Assembly: GCF_000744935.1 (NCBI RefSeq)
Contig: NZ_JQMW01000009.1
Location: 1,178,001 to 1,242,000 of the forward strand
Direction: 5' to 3'
DNA length: 64,000 nucleotides
Source of the DNA: Clostridium sp. KNHs214
Lineage (GTDB): Bacteria > Bacillota > Clostridia > Clostridiales > Clostridiaceae
The translations under genes and the position numbers were made by a program. Shown piece by piece: positions 8,183 through 16,357 of the stretch. The notes below the pieces were generated by a model. It was not told the origin of the DNA, did not search any database, and saw nothing but the letters and a program-made list of their open reading frames with translations. The stretch's first letter is position 1, and each line of letters begins with the position of its first letter.

Positions 8183-8995
8183 ATGGAAATAGGAAATAAA
8201 ATTTTTGAATTAGGAAAACAAACTTATATAATGGGTATATTAAATGTAACTCCTGATTCTTTCTCTGATGGTGGCAATTTTAATAATGTGGAAAAAGCTA
8301 TTAAACACGCTAAAGAAATGATAAAAGATGGCGCTCACATTATAGACATAGGTGGAGAGTCTACAAGGCCAAACCACACTCCTGTAAGCGAAGAAGAAGA
8401 AATTCATAGAGTAATTCCTATAATTGAGGCACTATCTAAGGAAATAGATATACCTATATCTATAGATACATATAAAAGCAAAGTAGCTGAACTTGCTATT
8501 AAAGCAGGTGCTTCTCTTATAAATGACGTTTGGGGATTTAAAGAAGATAAAAATATGGCTAAGGTAGCTGCCAAATACAATGTAGCTTGTTGCTTAATGC
8601 ATAATAGAAATAACAAAAACTACAATAACTTTATTGAAGATGTCTTAAATGATCTAAGAGAAAGTGTAAATATAGCTTTAAATGCAGGTGTTAAGAAAGA
8701 AAATATAATATTAGACCCTGGTTTCGGTTTTGCCAAAACTCCAGAACACAATCTACAAATCATGAATGAACTTGAAAAACTGCAGACTCTCGGCTACCCT
8801 ATACTTTTAGGAACCTCAAGAAAATCCACTATAGGTTTAGTGTTAGATTTACCCGTAAATGAAAGAGTTGAAGGAACCATTGCAACAACAGTTATAGGTA
8901 TAATGAAGGGTTGTAGTTTTATAAGAGTTCATGATGTTAAAGAAAACTCAAGAGCAGCTATTATGACAGATGCAATTATTAAATGCAGTAAATAA
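8183..8995 (+). CDS. folP: Dihydropteroate synthase
   Basis: 270 aa, full length. It joins the pterin pyrophosphate to p-aminobenzoate and is the sulfonamide target. Signatures are intact: GILNVTPDSFSDGG near the start (pyrophosphate loop), IIDIGGESTRP, ISIDTYKSKVAE, INDVWGF, ILDPGFGFAKTPEHN, and LGTSRKSTIG with its pterin/PABA-site residues. A GGGGGT ribosome site precedes the ATG. The 73-base gap to the HD gene carries no terminator, and folBK follows after 21 bases. Confidence 0.97.
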   Translation: MEIGNKIFELGKQTYIMGILNVTPDSFSDGGNFNNVEKAIKHAKEMIKDGAHIIDIGGESTRPNHTPVSEEEEIHRVIPIIEALSKEIDIPISIDTYKSKVAELAIKAGASLINDVWGFKEDKNMAKVAAKYNVACCLMHNRNNKNYNNFIEDVLNDLRESVNIALNAGVKKENIILDPGFGFAKTPEHNLQIMNELEKLQTLGYPILLGTSRKSTIGLVLDLPVNERVEGTIATTVIGIMKGCSFIRVHDVKENSRAAIMTDAIIKCSK

Positions 8996-9016
8996 TATTT
9001 TAGAAGTGGTGATAAT

Positions 9017-9835
9017 ATGGACAAAATTTATATTGAAGATTTAGAAGTATTCTCTAATCATGGGGTATATCCAGAAGAAAAAAAACTAGGTCAAAAATTT
9101 CTAATTTCAGCGGAAATATCTTTAAATTTACAAGAAGCTGGTTTAAATGATGATTTAAACCAAACTATAAATTATGGACTTTTGTGCAATGAAATTGAGG
9201 ATATATTAAAAAAGAATACTTTCAATTTAATAGAAAAGGCCGCCGAAGAAGTGACTGGGCATATTCTTTTAAAATATTCTACTATTCATAGAATCAAATT
9301 AAAAATAAAAAAACCCTGGGCTCCTATAGGAAAGCCTATTAAATATGTTGCAGTAGAAGTGGATAGATGTAAGCATATATCCTATATTGGTCTTGGTTCA
9401 AATATGGGAGATAAAAATAAGAATTTAAATGATGCTATAAATATGATAAATAATTCTCCTTTTACAAAAGTAATTAAAACTTCAAATTTTTACACTACCA
9501 AGCCTTATGGATATCTAGAACAGGATGACTTTTTAAACTGTGCTATTTCTGTGGAAACCCTTCTTACACCAGAAAAGCTTATGAAAGTCCTACTAAGCAT
9601 TGAAAGGGAATTAAAAAGAGAGCGTGTAATAAAATGGGGACCTAGAACTATTGATTTAGACATTTTATTATATGACAACTTAATTTGTTCAAGAGAAGAA
9701 ATTATAATTCCTCATCCTTTAATGCAGGATAGGATGTTTGTATTAGAACCCCTAAATGAAATAGCTCCTTATGCACTTCATCCACTACTTAACAAAAGAA
9801 TTTTTGAACTTAAAAAGTCTTTAGAAAATAAATAG
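9017..9835 (+). CDS. folBK: Bifunctional dihydroneopterin aldolase / HPPK
   Basis: 272-aa fusion. Residues 1 to about 119 are FolB (EDLEVFSNHGVYPEEKKLGQ, with INYGLLCNEIEDIL), which cleaves dihydroneopterin. From about residue 121, YIGLGSNMGDKNKNLNDAI starts FolK, with the HPPK signature WGPRTIDLDILLYDN and PHPLMQDRMFVLEPL; it pyrophosphorylates 6-hydroxymethyl-dihydropterin for FolP. The fusion is common in clostridia and makes consecutive steps one polypeptide. It is the last gene of the operon and is followed by a terminator. No folC, pabA or pabB is in the window. Confidence 0.95.
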   Translation: MDKIYIEDLEVFSNHGVYPEEKKLGQKFLISAEISLNLQEAGLNDDLNQTINYGLLCNEIEDILKKNTFNLIEKAAEEVTGHILLKYSTIHRIKLKIKKPWAPIGKPIKYVAVEVDRCKHISYIGLGSNMGDKNKNLNDAINMINNSPFTKVIKTSNFYTTKPYGYLEQDDFLNCAISVETLLTPEKLMKVLLSIERELKRERVIKWGPRTIDLDILLYDNLICSREEIIIPHPLMQDRMFVLEPLNEIAPYALHPLLNKRIFELKKSLENK

Positions 9836-9849
9836 AACTTATAGCATAA

Positions 9850-9892
9850 AAAGCAAGTGGATTTATATTAACTATACTCCATTTGCTTTCTC
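9850..9892 (+). terminator. Terminator of the folate operon
   Basis: AAAGCAAGTGGA pairs with TCCATTTGCTTT (one G-T wobble), followed by CTCATTT. It begins 15 bases after the folBK stop and can also serve the converging degV gene. Confidence 0.7.
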
Positions 9893-10018
9893 ATTTAATA
9901 AGTATCAAATATTTTTTATCTTCTGAAGAACTTTATTAAGAAGATAACTTATTACCAATAAAAATTAGAAGATTCATCTAGCTTTAAATTAAATCTTATT
10001 TATACATAATTTTTTATG

Positions 10019-10915
10019 CTATATATCTATATCAATAACATGATTTTGTCTATGTTTTCCTATGAAAAATACTGCGAGAGCTCCTGGTCCACCAAAGGTA
10101 CCAACTACTGGTCCTATGTGATTTATAATAACTTCTTTAACTTTAAATTCTTTTAAAATAAGTTCCTTTAGCCTTTCAGCTTCAGACTGAGCATCACCAT
10201 GACAAATAGTTATAATCTGTTCTTCTGAATTTTCCAGCTTATTGTGAACAAACTCCGCTAGTTTCCCAATGGCATTTTTTCTTCCCTTTACCTTTATAAC
10301 CGGAATAACCCTTCCTTCATTATTTAATGTAAGCACAGGTTTAATATGAAGCACAGTGCCAAAGAGTGCTGCTGCTGAAGAAATTCTACCCCCTCTTTTT
10401 AAATGGTTTAAATCATTAACAGTTATGTAAGTATTTAAATTCATTTTATTCTCTTCTAAATAGTTAACAATTTTTTCAAAGCTATCTCCTTTTTTCCTCA
10501 TCTCCATAGCTTTTATAACCATAAGACCTTGCCCTAAAGATGCGGTTAACACATCTATAATAGCAATTTTAGCATCCTTATATTCATCCTCTAACATTTC
10601 CTTTGCTATATTAGAACTATTGTGGGTGCCACTAAGTCCTGAAGATACACCCACATATATTATATCTTTACCTTCCCTTAATATCTCTTCAAAAACTTTA
10701 TAAAAAGCATCTGGATTTGCCTGTGAAGTTTGAGGAATTTCACCACTTTTCATTCCCTGATAAAATTCTTTGTAATTTAGACTTGCACCAAAATCATCTA
10801 GGTATTCCCTTCCTTTAAATCTATAGGTTAATGGCACATATGGTATATTATTATTCTTTATATATTCTTCTGGTAAATCACAACAGGAATCAGTAACAAT
10901 AACAAAATCTCTCAT
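10019..10915 (-). CDS. DegV family fatty-acid-binding protein
   Basis: 298 aa, full length. N-terminal VTDSCCDLPEEY, central YVGVSSGLSGTHNSS (fatty-acid carboxylate-binding serine region) and NDLNHLKRGGRISSAAALFG define the DegV/FakB fold. DegV proteins bind fatty acids for phosphorylation by FakA; the kinase is not in this window. No strong ribosome site is seen before the ATG. Upstream, TTTAGTG and CACTAAA (10921-10960) enclose the palindrome TGTATTTTAAATACA, a possible operator or leader hairpin. Its gene neighbour on the same strand is a GNAT protein. Confidence 0.92.
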   Translation of the reverse strand: MRDFVIVTDSCCDLPEEYIKNNNIPYVPLTYRFKGREYLDDFGASLNYKEFYQGMKSGEIPQTSQANPDAFYKVFEEILREGKDIIYVGVSSGLSGTHNSSNIAKEMLEDEYKDAKIAIIDVLTASLGQGLMVIKAMEMRKKGDSFEKIVNYLEENKMNLNTYITVNDLNHLKRGGRISSAAALFGTVLHIKPVLTLNNEGRVIPVIKVKGRKNAIGKLAEFVHNKLENSEEQIITICHGDAQSEAERLKELILKEFKVKEVIINHIGPVVGTFGGPGALAVFFIGKHRQNHVIDIDI

Positions 10916-10920
10916 ATACT

Positions 10921-10960
10921 TTTAGTGAAACAGTGTATTTTAAATACACAATCCACTAAA
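10921..10960 (-). promoter_or_regulatory. Nested inverted repeats before degV
   Basis: An outer 7-bp repeat TTTAGTG...CACTAAA encloses the inner palindrome GTATTTTAAATAC. It lies 5 to 45 bases upstream of the degV ATG, where a ribosome site would be expected. It may be an operator or an RNA hairpin limiting translation. Confidence 0.35.
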
Positions 10961-10983
10961 TATTCACTTCCTTTCTATTTATA

Positions 10984-11391
10984 CTACTTTCCATTTTGCC
11001 TTCTTTTCATGCCACACGAATTTGGAGATACGTAATCAAAACCAAATTGATAATATAGTTTATCTGCAGGTTTATTAGCGATCAAACATACATATGCATG
11101 TTCATCTGTATGTTTATCTAAGTAAGAATCGATTTCTCCCATAATTACTTTTCCCAAACCATTGCGTTGGTAATCTGGATCTACCATAACATCTGAAATA
11201 ATATAAGTTATGCCTTTATCACCAACAATTCTTCCAAAACCAATTAATTTACACTCATCCCATAAAGAAACAATAAACAATAAGTTTTTTAAAGCAATAT
11301 CTGTTTTTGATAAATCCTTAATTCCCATTCCAGTTCTTAGCCTCAAAGAAATATATTCCTCTACTGATGGAGAATTATATCTTATATCCAT
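10984..11391 (-). CDS. GNAT family N-acetyltransferase
   Basis: 135 aa, single GNAT domain. Motif A reads VMVDPDYQRNGLGKVIMGEI, with the Q/R-x-x-G-x-G acetyl-CoA pyrophosphate loop; the C-terminal ADKLYYQFGFDYVSP is motif B. GGAGGG precedes the ATG by nine bases. The acceptor is unknown. It lies upstream of degV on the same strand with a 68-base gap. Confidence 0.88.
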   Translation of the reverse strand: MDIRYNSPSVEEYISLRLRTGMGIKDLSKTDIALKNLLFIVSLWDECKLIGFGRIVGDKGITYIISDVMVDPDYQRNGLGKVIMGEIDSYLDKHTDEHAYVCLIANKPADKLYYQFGFDYVSPNSCGMKRRQNGK

Positions 11392-11499
11392 ATCATTTAA
11401 CCCTCCGAATATATGAAAATTTTTTATTACAAATTTAAATGCTAAATTTGAATGCTTTTATATGCTTTAAAAATTATTATTTATATCTACTATATCATT

Positions 11500-11540
11500 T
11501 TTTGAAACATTTTAAAATTATTTGTCGAAATGTTTCAAAA
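11500..11540. promoter_or_regulatory. Perfect 13-bp inverted repeat
   Basis: TTTTGAAACATTT (11500-11512) and AAATGTTTCAAAA (11528-11540) are exact reverse complements with a 15-base spacer. It lies about 110 bases upstream of the GNAT gene. It could be a dyad operator or an RNA hairpin; no T tract follows. Confidence 0.4.
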
Positions 11541-11564
11541 TAAATTTATTCATGACAAAATAAA

Positions 11565-11592
11565 ACACTGCCATTAAATACAATGACAGTGT
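11565..11592 (-). terminator. Terminator-like hairpin
   Basis: ACACTGCCATT and AATGACAGTGT pair with one mismatch; on the minus strand TTTTATTTTG follows. It would back up the terminator at 11712-11754 for the GAF/small-protein operon. Confidence 0.6.
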
Positions 11593-11636
11593 CTATTTAG
11601 TTATTTTATTTAGTTTCCTTTTCTAAAATCCACTTA

Positions 11637-11691
11637 GGTACATGAAAATAAATAACAAGTCAAAGATGCTGGTATATTTTGTGTCAGACAA
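11637..11691. repeat. Half copy of MITE family A
   Basis: GGTACATGAAAATAAATAAC, continuing through GTGTCAGACAAG, is identical to the left half of the 5025 copy for about 55 bases and then stops. TTA precedes it, as in other A insertions, but the right half is missing. Confidence 0.8.
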
Positions 11692-11711
11692 GAAAGAATG
11701 CTTATTAATCT

Positions 11712-11754
11712 AAAAAAGCTAGTAAAGGTTATTTACACCTAAACTAGCTTTTTA
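11712..11754 (-). terminator. Terminator of the GAF/small-protein operon
   Basis: AAAAAAGCTAGT and ACTAGCTTTTTA form a 10-bp stem around an 18-base loop; a T tract follows on the minus strand. It lies 29 bases after the stop of the 56-aa gene. Confidence 0.8.
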
Positions 11755-11782
11755 AAACTAATTATTTAACTACTAAAATATA

Positions 11783-11953
11783 CTATTTTGAACAAGCAAC
11801 CTTTTCATCAATAAGTTTCTCATCAACTTTATACATTTGGGTATTTTTATGGACAGGTGCTAAACGAAAAGCTATATTACCTAAGCACGCCATATAATTC
11901 TTTCTTGATTGTGAACTAATCCTTTTATTTGCTCTTTTTACCAATACTTTCAT
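11783..11953 (-). CDS. Small basic protein of unknown function, 56 aa
   Basis: The ATG at 11953 is preceded by AAAGGAG at nine bases, so a longer frame beginning at 11995 is rejected. The protein is strongly basic at the N-terminus (VLVKRANKRISSQSRKN), has a short YMACLGNIAFRLAP stretch, and ends DEKVACSK with two cysteines in total. It starts 13 bases after the stop of the membrane GAF-like gene, so they form an operon with a shared terminator. It resembles a modified or exported peptide in size but lacks AgrD landmarks. I do not recognise it. Confidence 0.6.
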   Translation of the reverse strand: MKVLVKRANKRISSQSRKNYMACLGNIAFRLAPVHKNTQMYKVDEKLIDEKVACSK

Positions 11954-11966
11954 TTCAACTACTCCT

Positions 11967-12755
11967 TTATTTAAACAAGTCAGGAATATAATCATATATA
12001 AATTGACAATAATTTGTTACGAAAATTTTCCATACATCTTTATTTGCTTTTGTTATAGGAATTTTTTCATTGCTATCAAATTCCACAATAGCAATAATAT
12101 CATCATTAGAGTTAAATATAGGTGAACATAGGGAAAATTCTAAATCACAAATTTTATTCTTTTGATACTGTGTCAAATTATAATTAGTTTTACTTTTATG
12201 CTTTAAATTCTCATCATAGATAATAGATTTATTTTTATAGCATTGACCTACTAACCCTTGAGCATTAGGGTATACTTCAAATTTCAAGTCATTCATATCA
12301 TTTGATTCTGACAAATATTCAATATTCTTTAAAACAAATATCTTTTTAATATCTGTTTTAAACAATTTTGCAAAAAATGATTTTATAATATAACATCTAT
12401 CATTATATGGTACAAAAATCCTTATATTCATATCTAAATAATCTAACTCCAACTGAGAACATAAAGCCTTTATAAAAATATCTTTATTTGATTTAATAAG
12501 CAAATCTCTTTGTTTTCTAACTTTTATATTTTCTATCTTTTCATAAGCTAAATTAATGCTAAGCAATATAGCAGATAGAATTATACTTAATATAAGAAGA
12601 ACATTTTTCATTAATACTATATTAACACTTGACCCTATAATGTTACTTTTCTGTAAATCATCTAAGCAGCTATCAGACGTTGCTAAAAATTGTAATATAG
12701 AAGGAATTAATGAAAAACCAATTACTTGAATAATTACTCTGGTCCTTTCTTTCAT
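11967..12755 (-). CDS. Membrane protein with C-terminal GAF-like sensor domain
   Basis: 262 aa. Two predicted membrane segments (about 7-25 and 49-68) are followed by a cytoplasmic domain whose elements AQGLVGQCYKNKSIIYDE and LCSPIFNSNDDIIAIVEFDS look like the core of a GAF domain, which binds small ligands. No output domain (kinase, cyclase or nuclease) follows. The ATG at 12755 has GGGAG at eight bases; an ATG five codons upstream would overlap that site. It is co-transcribed with a 56-aa basic protein. Function is unknown; a sensor-partner pair is an inference. Confidence 0.55.
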   Translation of the reverse strand: MKERTRVIIQVIGFSLIPSILQFLATSDSCLDDLQKSNIIGSSVNIVLMKNVLLILSIILSAILLSINLAYEKIENIKVRKQRDLLIKSNKDIFIKALCSQLELDYLDMNIRIFVPYNDRCYIIKSFFAKLFKTDIKKIFVLKNIEYLSESNDMNDLKFEVYPNAQGLVGQCYKNKSIIYDENLKHKSKTNYNLTQYQKNKICDLEFSLCSPIFNSNDDIIAIVEFDSNEKIPITKANKDVWKIFVTNYCQFIYDYIPDLFK

Positions 12756-12906
12756 AATTATAACTCCCATTCAATATTATATTATTATAAAATCATAAAA
12801 ATGTTCATTTAATTTGAAAATACACTATGTCGTAATCATTCTATCAATTTACATTTTTTCCTTCTATTCCTTACCTTCTTTTAATTTATATTTTGTCCTT
12901 AACTCG

Positions 12907-12945
12907 TAAAATCATAACAAAAGAGATACATTAAGATATGATTTT
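12907..12945 (-). terminator. Hairpin downstream of the flavodoxin-like gene
   Basis: TAAAATCATA and TATGATTTTA form a perfect 10-bp stem with a 19-base loop, 55 bases after the stop codon at 13001. The T tract is the stem's own TTTTA, so this is a weak terminator. Confidence 0.45.
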
Positions 12946-13000
12946 AATGGGTAATCATTAATTTGTATTTATGAATTTATATTACGATTTTACTGATTTC

Positions 13001-13567
13001 TTAATTTTTCAATATCCGTTGAGCAAAATTGTCCAATTTATGCACCACTTCCAAGGAATCCACTAAATCTCCATTTATAGATTTTTTATTATATTCTCTT
13101 GAAGATAATATTATTGTCTCAGGATAAAAATTGCGATTTACAAAACTATATAGTCCTTCGTGAGCTGCCATATCACCACCAGATGTAAGATTTCCTATTA
13201 TAATAAAATTAATTTTACTAAGAAAGTCCTTTTCATACTTATGATTATCCTTAAAGACTCCTTGAGTTCTTTCCCAAAATTTAAAATATGCTGAGGACAA
13301 ATTACCACAATAGGTAGGTATCGCAAAAATTATTTTATCTGCATTAAAGCATTTTTCATATACTTTTAATGTATCATCTTTTATCAAGCAGCCATTACCA
13401 TAAAAACAATCATAATTGCACAATCCACAGCCTTGAATGTTAAAATCAAATATATTTATAAGTTCAACAGTATGTCCAACTATTTTAAATTTATCTAAAC
13501 AATATTGTGCACATCTTGTACAATTTCCGTTTTTTCTAGAACTAAATGTAATTGCTAAAATATTCAA
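13001..13567 (-). CDS. NADPH-dependent FMN reductase / flavodoxin-like protein
   Basis: 188 aa from the TTG at 13567, chosen because GGGGAG lies eight bases before it; an ATG nine codons upstream lacks a site. It begins NILAITFSSRKNGNCTRCAQ, the phosphate-binding loop of the flavodoxin fold, followed by CGLCNYDCFYGNGCLIKDD, a cysteine-rich segment usual in clostridial WrbA/iron-sulfur flavoproteins, and AIPTYCGNLSSAYFKFWER. It probably transfers electrons with bound FMN. It is transcribed alone. Confidence 0.8.
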   Translation of the reverse strand: MNILAITFSSRKNGNCTRCAQYCLDKFKIVGHTVELINIFDFNIQGCGLCNYDCFYGNGCLIKDDTLKVYEKCFNADKIIFAIPTYCGNLSSAYFKFWERTQGVFKDNHKYEKDFLSKINFIIIGNLTSGGDMAAHEGLYSFVNRNFYPETIILSSREYNKKSINGDLVDSLEVVHKLDNFAQRILKN

Positions 13568-13694
13568 CTTTCCATCTCCCCTATATATAAACATTCCCTA
13601 TATATTTTGGCATTTATAGCATAATATAACAATAATAATTATAAACTCACAAATTAGTCATTAATATTTGTTATTATATCAGAAATTGAACTTT

Positions 13695-13762
13695 GGACAC
13701 ATTCAAATAAATAACAAGTCAGTATGCTAGTATATTTGACCTGTTATTTATTTGAATGTACC
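13695..13762. repeat. Short internally deleted MITE, family A
   Basis: A 68-bp palindrome made only of the two A termini: ACATTCAAATAAATAACAAG at the left and ATTTATTTGAATGTACC at the right. It lies 20 bases after the stop of the MerR-methyltransferase gene and could fold as a hairpin in its transcript. The flanking trinucleotides TTT/TTA do not match exactly. Confidence 0.8.
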
Positions 13763-13781
13763 TTATATTTTTTAATATTAA

Positions 13782-14942
13782 TTATTTCTTTACTTTAAAT
13801 ATTCCAGCTTTTGTAGTTATTGAAATACTTCCATTACTCTTAATATAATCCTCTATATATTTTTTAAATTCTCGCTTTGTATTACCTACAAGTAAAGAGC
13901 TACCCTTTATAGTAGAAGCTTTATACTGAACAACTGGTTCAGCTCTATCTACTATAATTTTTCCTTGTAAAATTTTCATATTAATTCGTCTAAAATATTT
14001 CTTTAATAAAGGCTTTCCATTTTCCAAATCAAATCTATAACACATGCCATTATCATGAAGTCCTAGTTTAGGATCAAATTTTTCTACAAGTTCATTTAAC
14101 TCTTTCATAGCTTCACAAGAATTAGTACTTATATAGCAAGTACCATCCTTTTTCAAAACCCTTTTTATTTCTGATAATGCCTTATCTATATCTGGAACCA
14201 GATATAACATATGTCTTGCTATTATCACATCAAAGCTTTCATCTTCATAAGGAATATCTTGTGCATCAATCTGCCTATATATAAAATTATGATTTACTTC
14301 ATGTAGTTTTTCTTTTGTATTTTTAAGCATTCCTTTTGAAAAATCAGATAGAGTAATATCTAAATTAGAATTTATATTATGTCTATTCTTATACCACAAG
14401 TTGCCTGTTCCACAGCCTAATTCTAATACCTTTCCCCTACTTGGAAGACTTATCTCATTAAAGAACCATCTATCCCAACCCGTCTTATTTGTATTGTAAC
14501 TGTGAAGATTGAATCTTAAATTAAGTTTTTCATCTGTTATATACTGTTCTTTTACTTTTACTTCCATATTAGTTATCTTGATAATATCAATAAGTTCTTG
14601 CGTCCCCAAAAATCCTTCTTTCCTTATTTGATTTTCGGCCTTATTAAAAACAGTTATAACCTCTTCTATGTGCCTTTTCTTTTCTTCCAAGGCCTTTTTT
14701 TGAATGCTAATTATCTTTTCTAAGTTTTCTTCTTTTTCGCTTAAAATTTCTTTTATTTCATTTAAAGATAAGCCTATGAATTTTAAAGTAATTATCTGTT
14801 GTAGTCTTAAGAAATCTTCTTCATTATAAATTCTATATCCTGAATCTAATTTTTGGGACGGTTTTAACAATCCAATTTTATCATAATGAAGCAATGTTTT
14901 TACAGTTACTCCTGCTTTACTAGCAAACTCACTGATTTTCAA
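13782..14942 (-). CDS. MerR-type regulator fused to a SAM-dependent methyltransferase
   Basis: 386 aa. Residues 1 to about 70 are a MerR winged helix (SEFASKAGVTVKTLLHYDKI, then SGYRIYNEEDFLRLQQI), and 75-110 form the coiled-coil dimer helix. From about residue 165 a class I methyltransferase begins with motif I VLELGCGTGNLW, followed by DAQDIPYEDESFDVIIARHM. The start is TTG at 14942 with AGGAGG ten bases upstream. A MerR-type promoter with a 19-bp spacer (14965-14995) lies directly upstream, implying self-regulation. The effector is unknown; a substrate-sensing detoxification methyltransferase is one reading. Confidence 0.88.
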   Translation of the reverse strand: MKISEFASKAGVTVKTLLHYDKIGLLKPSQKLDSGYRIYNEEDFLRLQQIITLKFIGLSLNEIKEILSEKEENLEKIISIQKKALEEKKRHIEEVITVFNKAENQIRKEGFLGTQELIDIIKITNMEVKVKEQYITDEKLNLRFNLHSYNTNKTGWDRWFFNEISLPSRGKVLELGCGTGNLWYKNRHNINSNLDITLSDFSKGMLKNTKEKLHEVNHNFIYRQIDAQDIPYEDESFDVIIARHMLYLVPDIDKALSEIKRVLKKDGTCYISTNSCEAMKELNELVEKFDPKLGLHDNGMCYRFDLENGKPLLKKYFRRINMKILQGKIIVDRAEPVVQYKASTIKGSSLLVGNTKREFKKYIEDYIKSNGSISITTKAGIFKVKK

Positions 14943-14964
14943 GATTTACCACCTCCTAAAGATA

Positions 14965-14995
14965 ACTTTAACCCCCCCTGTTAGGTTAGAGTCAA
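14965..14995 (-). promoter_or_regulatory. MerR-family promoter/operator with 19-bp spacer
   Basis: Minus strand: -35 TTGACT (14995-14990), 19-bp spacer (14989-14971), -10 TAAAGT (14970-14965). The spacer holds TAACC...GGTTA dyad symmetry around a G7 run. The long spacer with central dyad is the hallmark of promoters untwisted by MerR proteins (19-20 bp), and it lies just before the MerR-methyltransferase gene. Confidence 0.75.
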
Positions 14996-15010
14996 CTCAT
15001 CGGCTCATAT

Positions 15011-16204
15011 TTAAATCTCAGTAGAAAAACTTCTTAAGTATCTCCCTTCTCCATCTCTGTACTCTGGTAACTCTACAAATCCTTTTTTAACTAAATATTC
15101 ATTGGTAAATCCAAAGACTTGATGCCATAATTCAATGGCTATTTCCTTTATACTGACTTTATGTTTTATTGGGGTTAAACCTTTGGCATCTTCTTCAAAC
15201 CTCTCAAATGTTTCTTTAACTAAACCACCTATTTTTTTAAGAATAATATCTGATACATCATTGATAACTTTTCTATCCTGACTTTCAAATATAGGAACAT
15301 TACAGGATATTGAACTGTTTTGCTCATTAACAATCAAATAACCAAGTTCACTGAGGAAATTCACCAAATTTATTTCTATATGAGATAATTCATTATAATT
15401 TATTTCGCCTTTAAAACTTTTCCATACTAACTCACCGCATTTCTCTGCAATTTCTTTATTGTTATCATCAATAATTCTTATATAAGCTAGATTCAAATCT
15501 TTAAAGGGTGTGGCACTTTCAAGTATCTTTTGTACTCTTCTAAAAAATCTAAACATATCCTTTCTGGTACCTTCTGAATCTCCAAAACTATTAAAAACAA
15601 AACTTTTACTTCCATAATTATTACTACTACATAATATACCGTTACTATGTTCCTCTGTAGCCATAGAATCTTCATAACCAACAATAATATAATCCCTATT
15701 TCCAGGTTGCATTTTAGATGCGCGAAAAATATCTTTTTCTGTAAAAAATTCAAAAGCAGTTCCATCAAAGATATCATCGCAAATTATGTGATATAGTAAT
15801 CTTTCTTTACTAAAATTACTATAGCTTGTTAATTTAGATATTTTTTCATAAATTAGCCCACTACTTTCAATAATTTCATTTCCAATAACTTCACCTATAT
15901 TCATAAAATACTTATCTAATAAAGGCATGTCATTTTCTAAAAATACTGGAAAATTTATTTTATACTTATCACCTTTTATATCTATAGCATTTATTTTATC
16001 TAGACTCCCAATTATTTCATTAAATTCATCGCTATGAATTTTTAATTCTTTAATTATTTCGCTCTTAGATATTGAAAAAGGCTCATTGTACGCGATTAAA
16101 TACAAAATTTCAGAAGCGAAATTTCTATTACATACATATGCGGGATTGTATTCATCATATATCCCTGGATCTCCAAAAAAATATAAATTTATTTTCTTAT
16201 TCAT
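15011..16204 (-). CDS. Uncharacterised 397-aa protein with possible winged-helix N-terminus
   Basis: A good GGAGG site precedes the ATG. It begins KKINLYFFGDPGIYDEYNPA; residues about 27-80 (FASEILYLIAYNEPFSISKS followed by IIKELKIHSDEFNEIIGSL) read like a winged-helix domain. The rest is soluble, mixed alpha/beta and acidic, without a catalytic motif I recognise and without membrane segments. It lies just upstream of, and on the same strand as, the MerR-methyltransferase gene; the intervening MerR promoter shows the two are at least partly independent. A regulator or substrate-binding protein is possible. Family unknown to me. Confidence 0.65.
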   Translation of the reverse strand: MNKKINLYFFGDPGIYDEYNPAYVCNRNFASEILYLIAYNEPFSISKSEIIKELKIHSDEFNEIIGSLDKINAIDIKGDKYKINFPVFLENDMPLLDKYFMNIGEVIGNEIIESSGLIYEKISKLTSYSNFSKERLLYHIICDDIFDGTAFEFFTEKDIFRASKMQPGNRDYIIVGYEDSMATEEHSNGILCSSNNYGSKSFVFNSFGDSEGTRKDMFRFFRRVQKILESATPFKDLNLAYIRIIDDNNKEIAEKCGELVWKSFKGEINYNELSHIEINLVNFLSELGYLIVNEQNSSISCNVPIFESQDRKVINDVSDIILKKIGGLVKETFERFEEDAKGLTPIKHKVSIKEIAIELWHQVFGFTNEYLVKKGFVELPEYRDGEGRYLRSFSTEI

Positions 16205-16357
16205 TTATTTTTCCTCCAATTTTAAAACACCTATTATAATTTATGTTCTTTATGGTGTAAGGCAGCTTTTTTAAATAGTATTCATAACAGGTTGTCACAG
16301 TACTTTTTTTAAATTCTCATTTTTTGCATTGACAGTAAGCATTGCTTCTCGCATACC

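Noticed and set aside
11783-11953. AgrD-type autoinducer precursor
   Set aside because: Size fits, but there is no amphipathic leader, no central cysteine five to seven residues before an acidic tail, and no AgrB-like neighbour.
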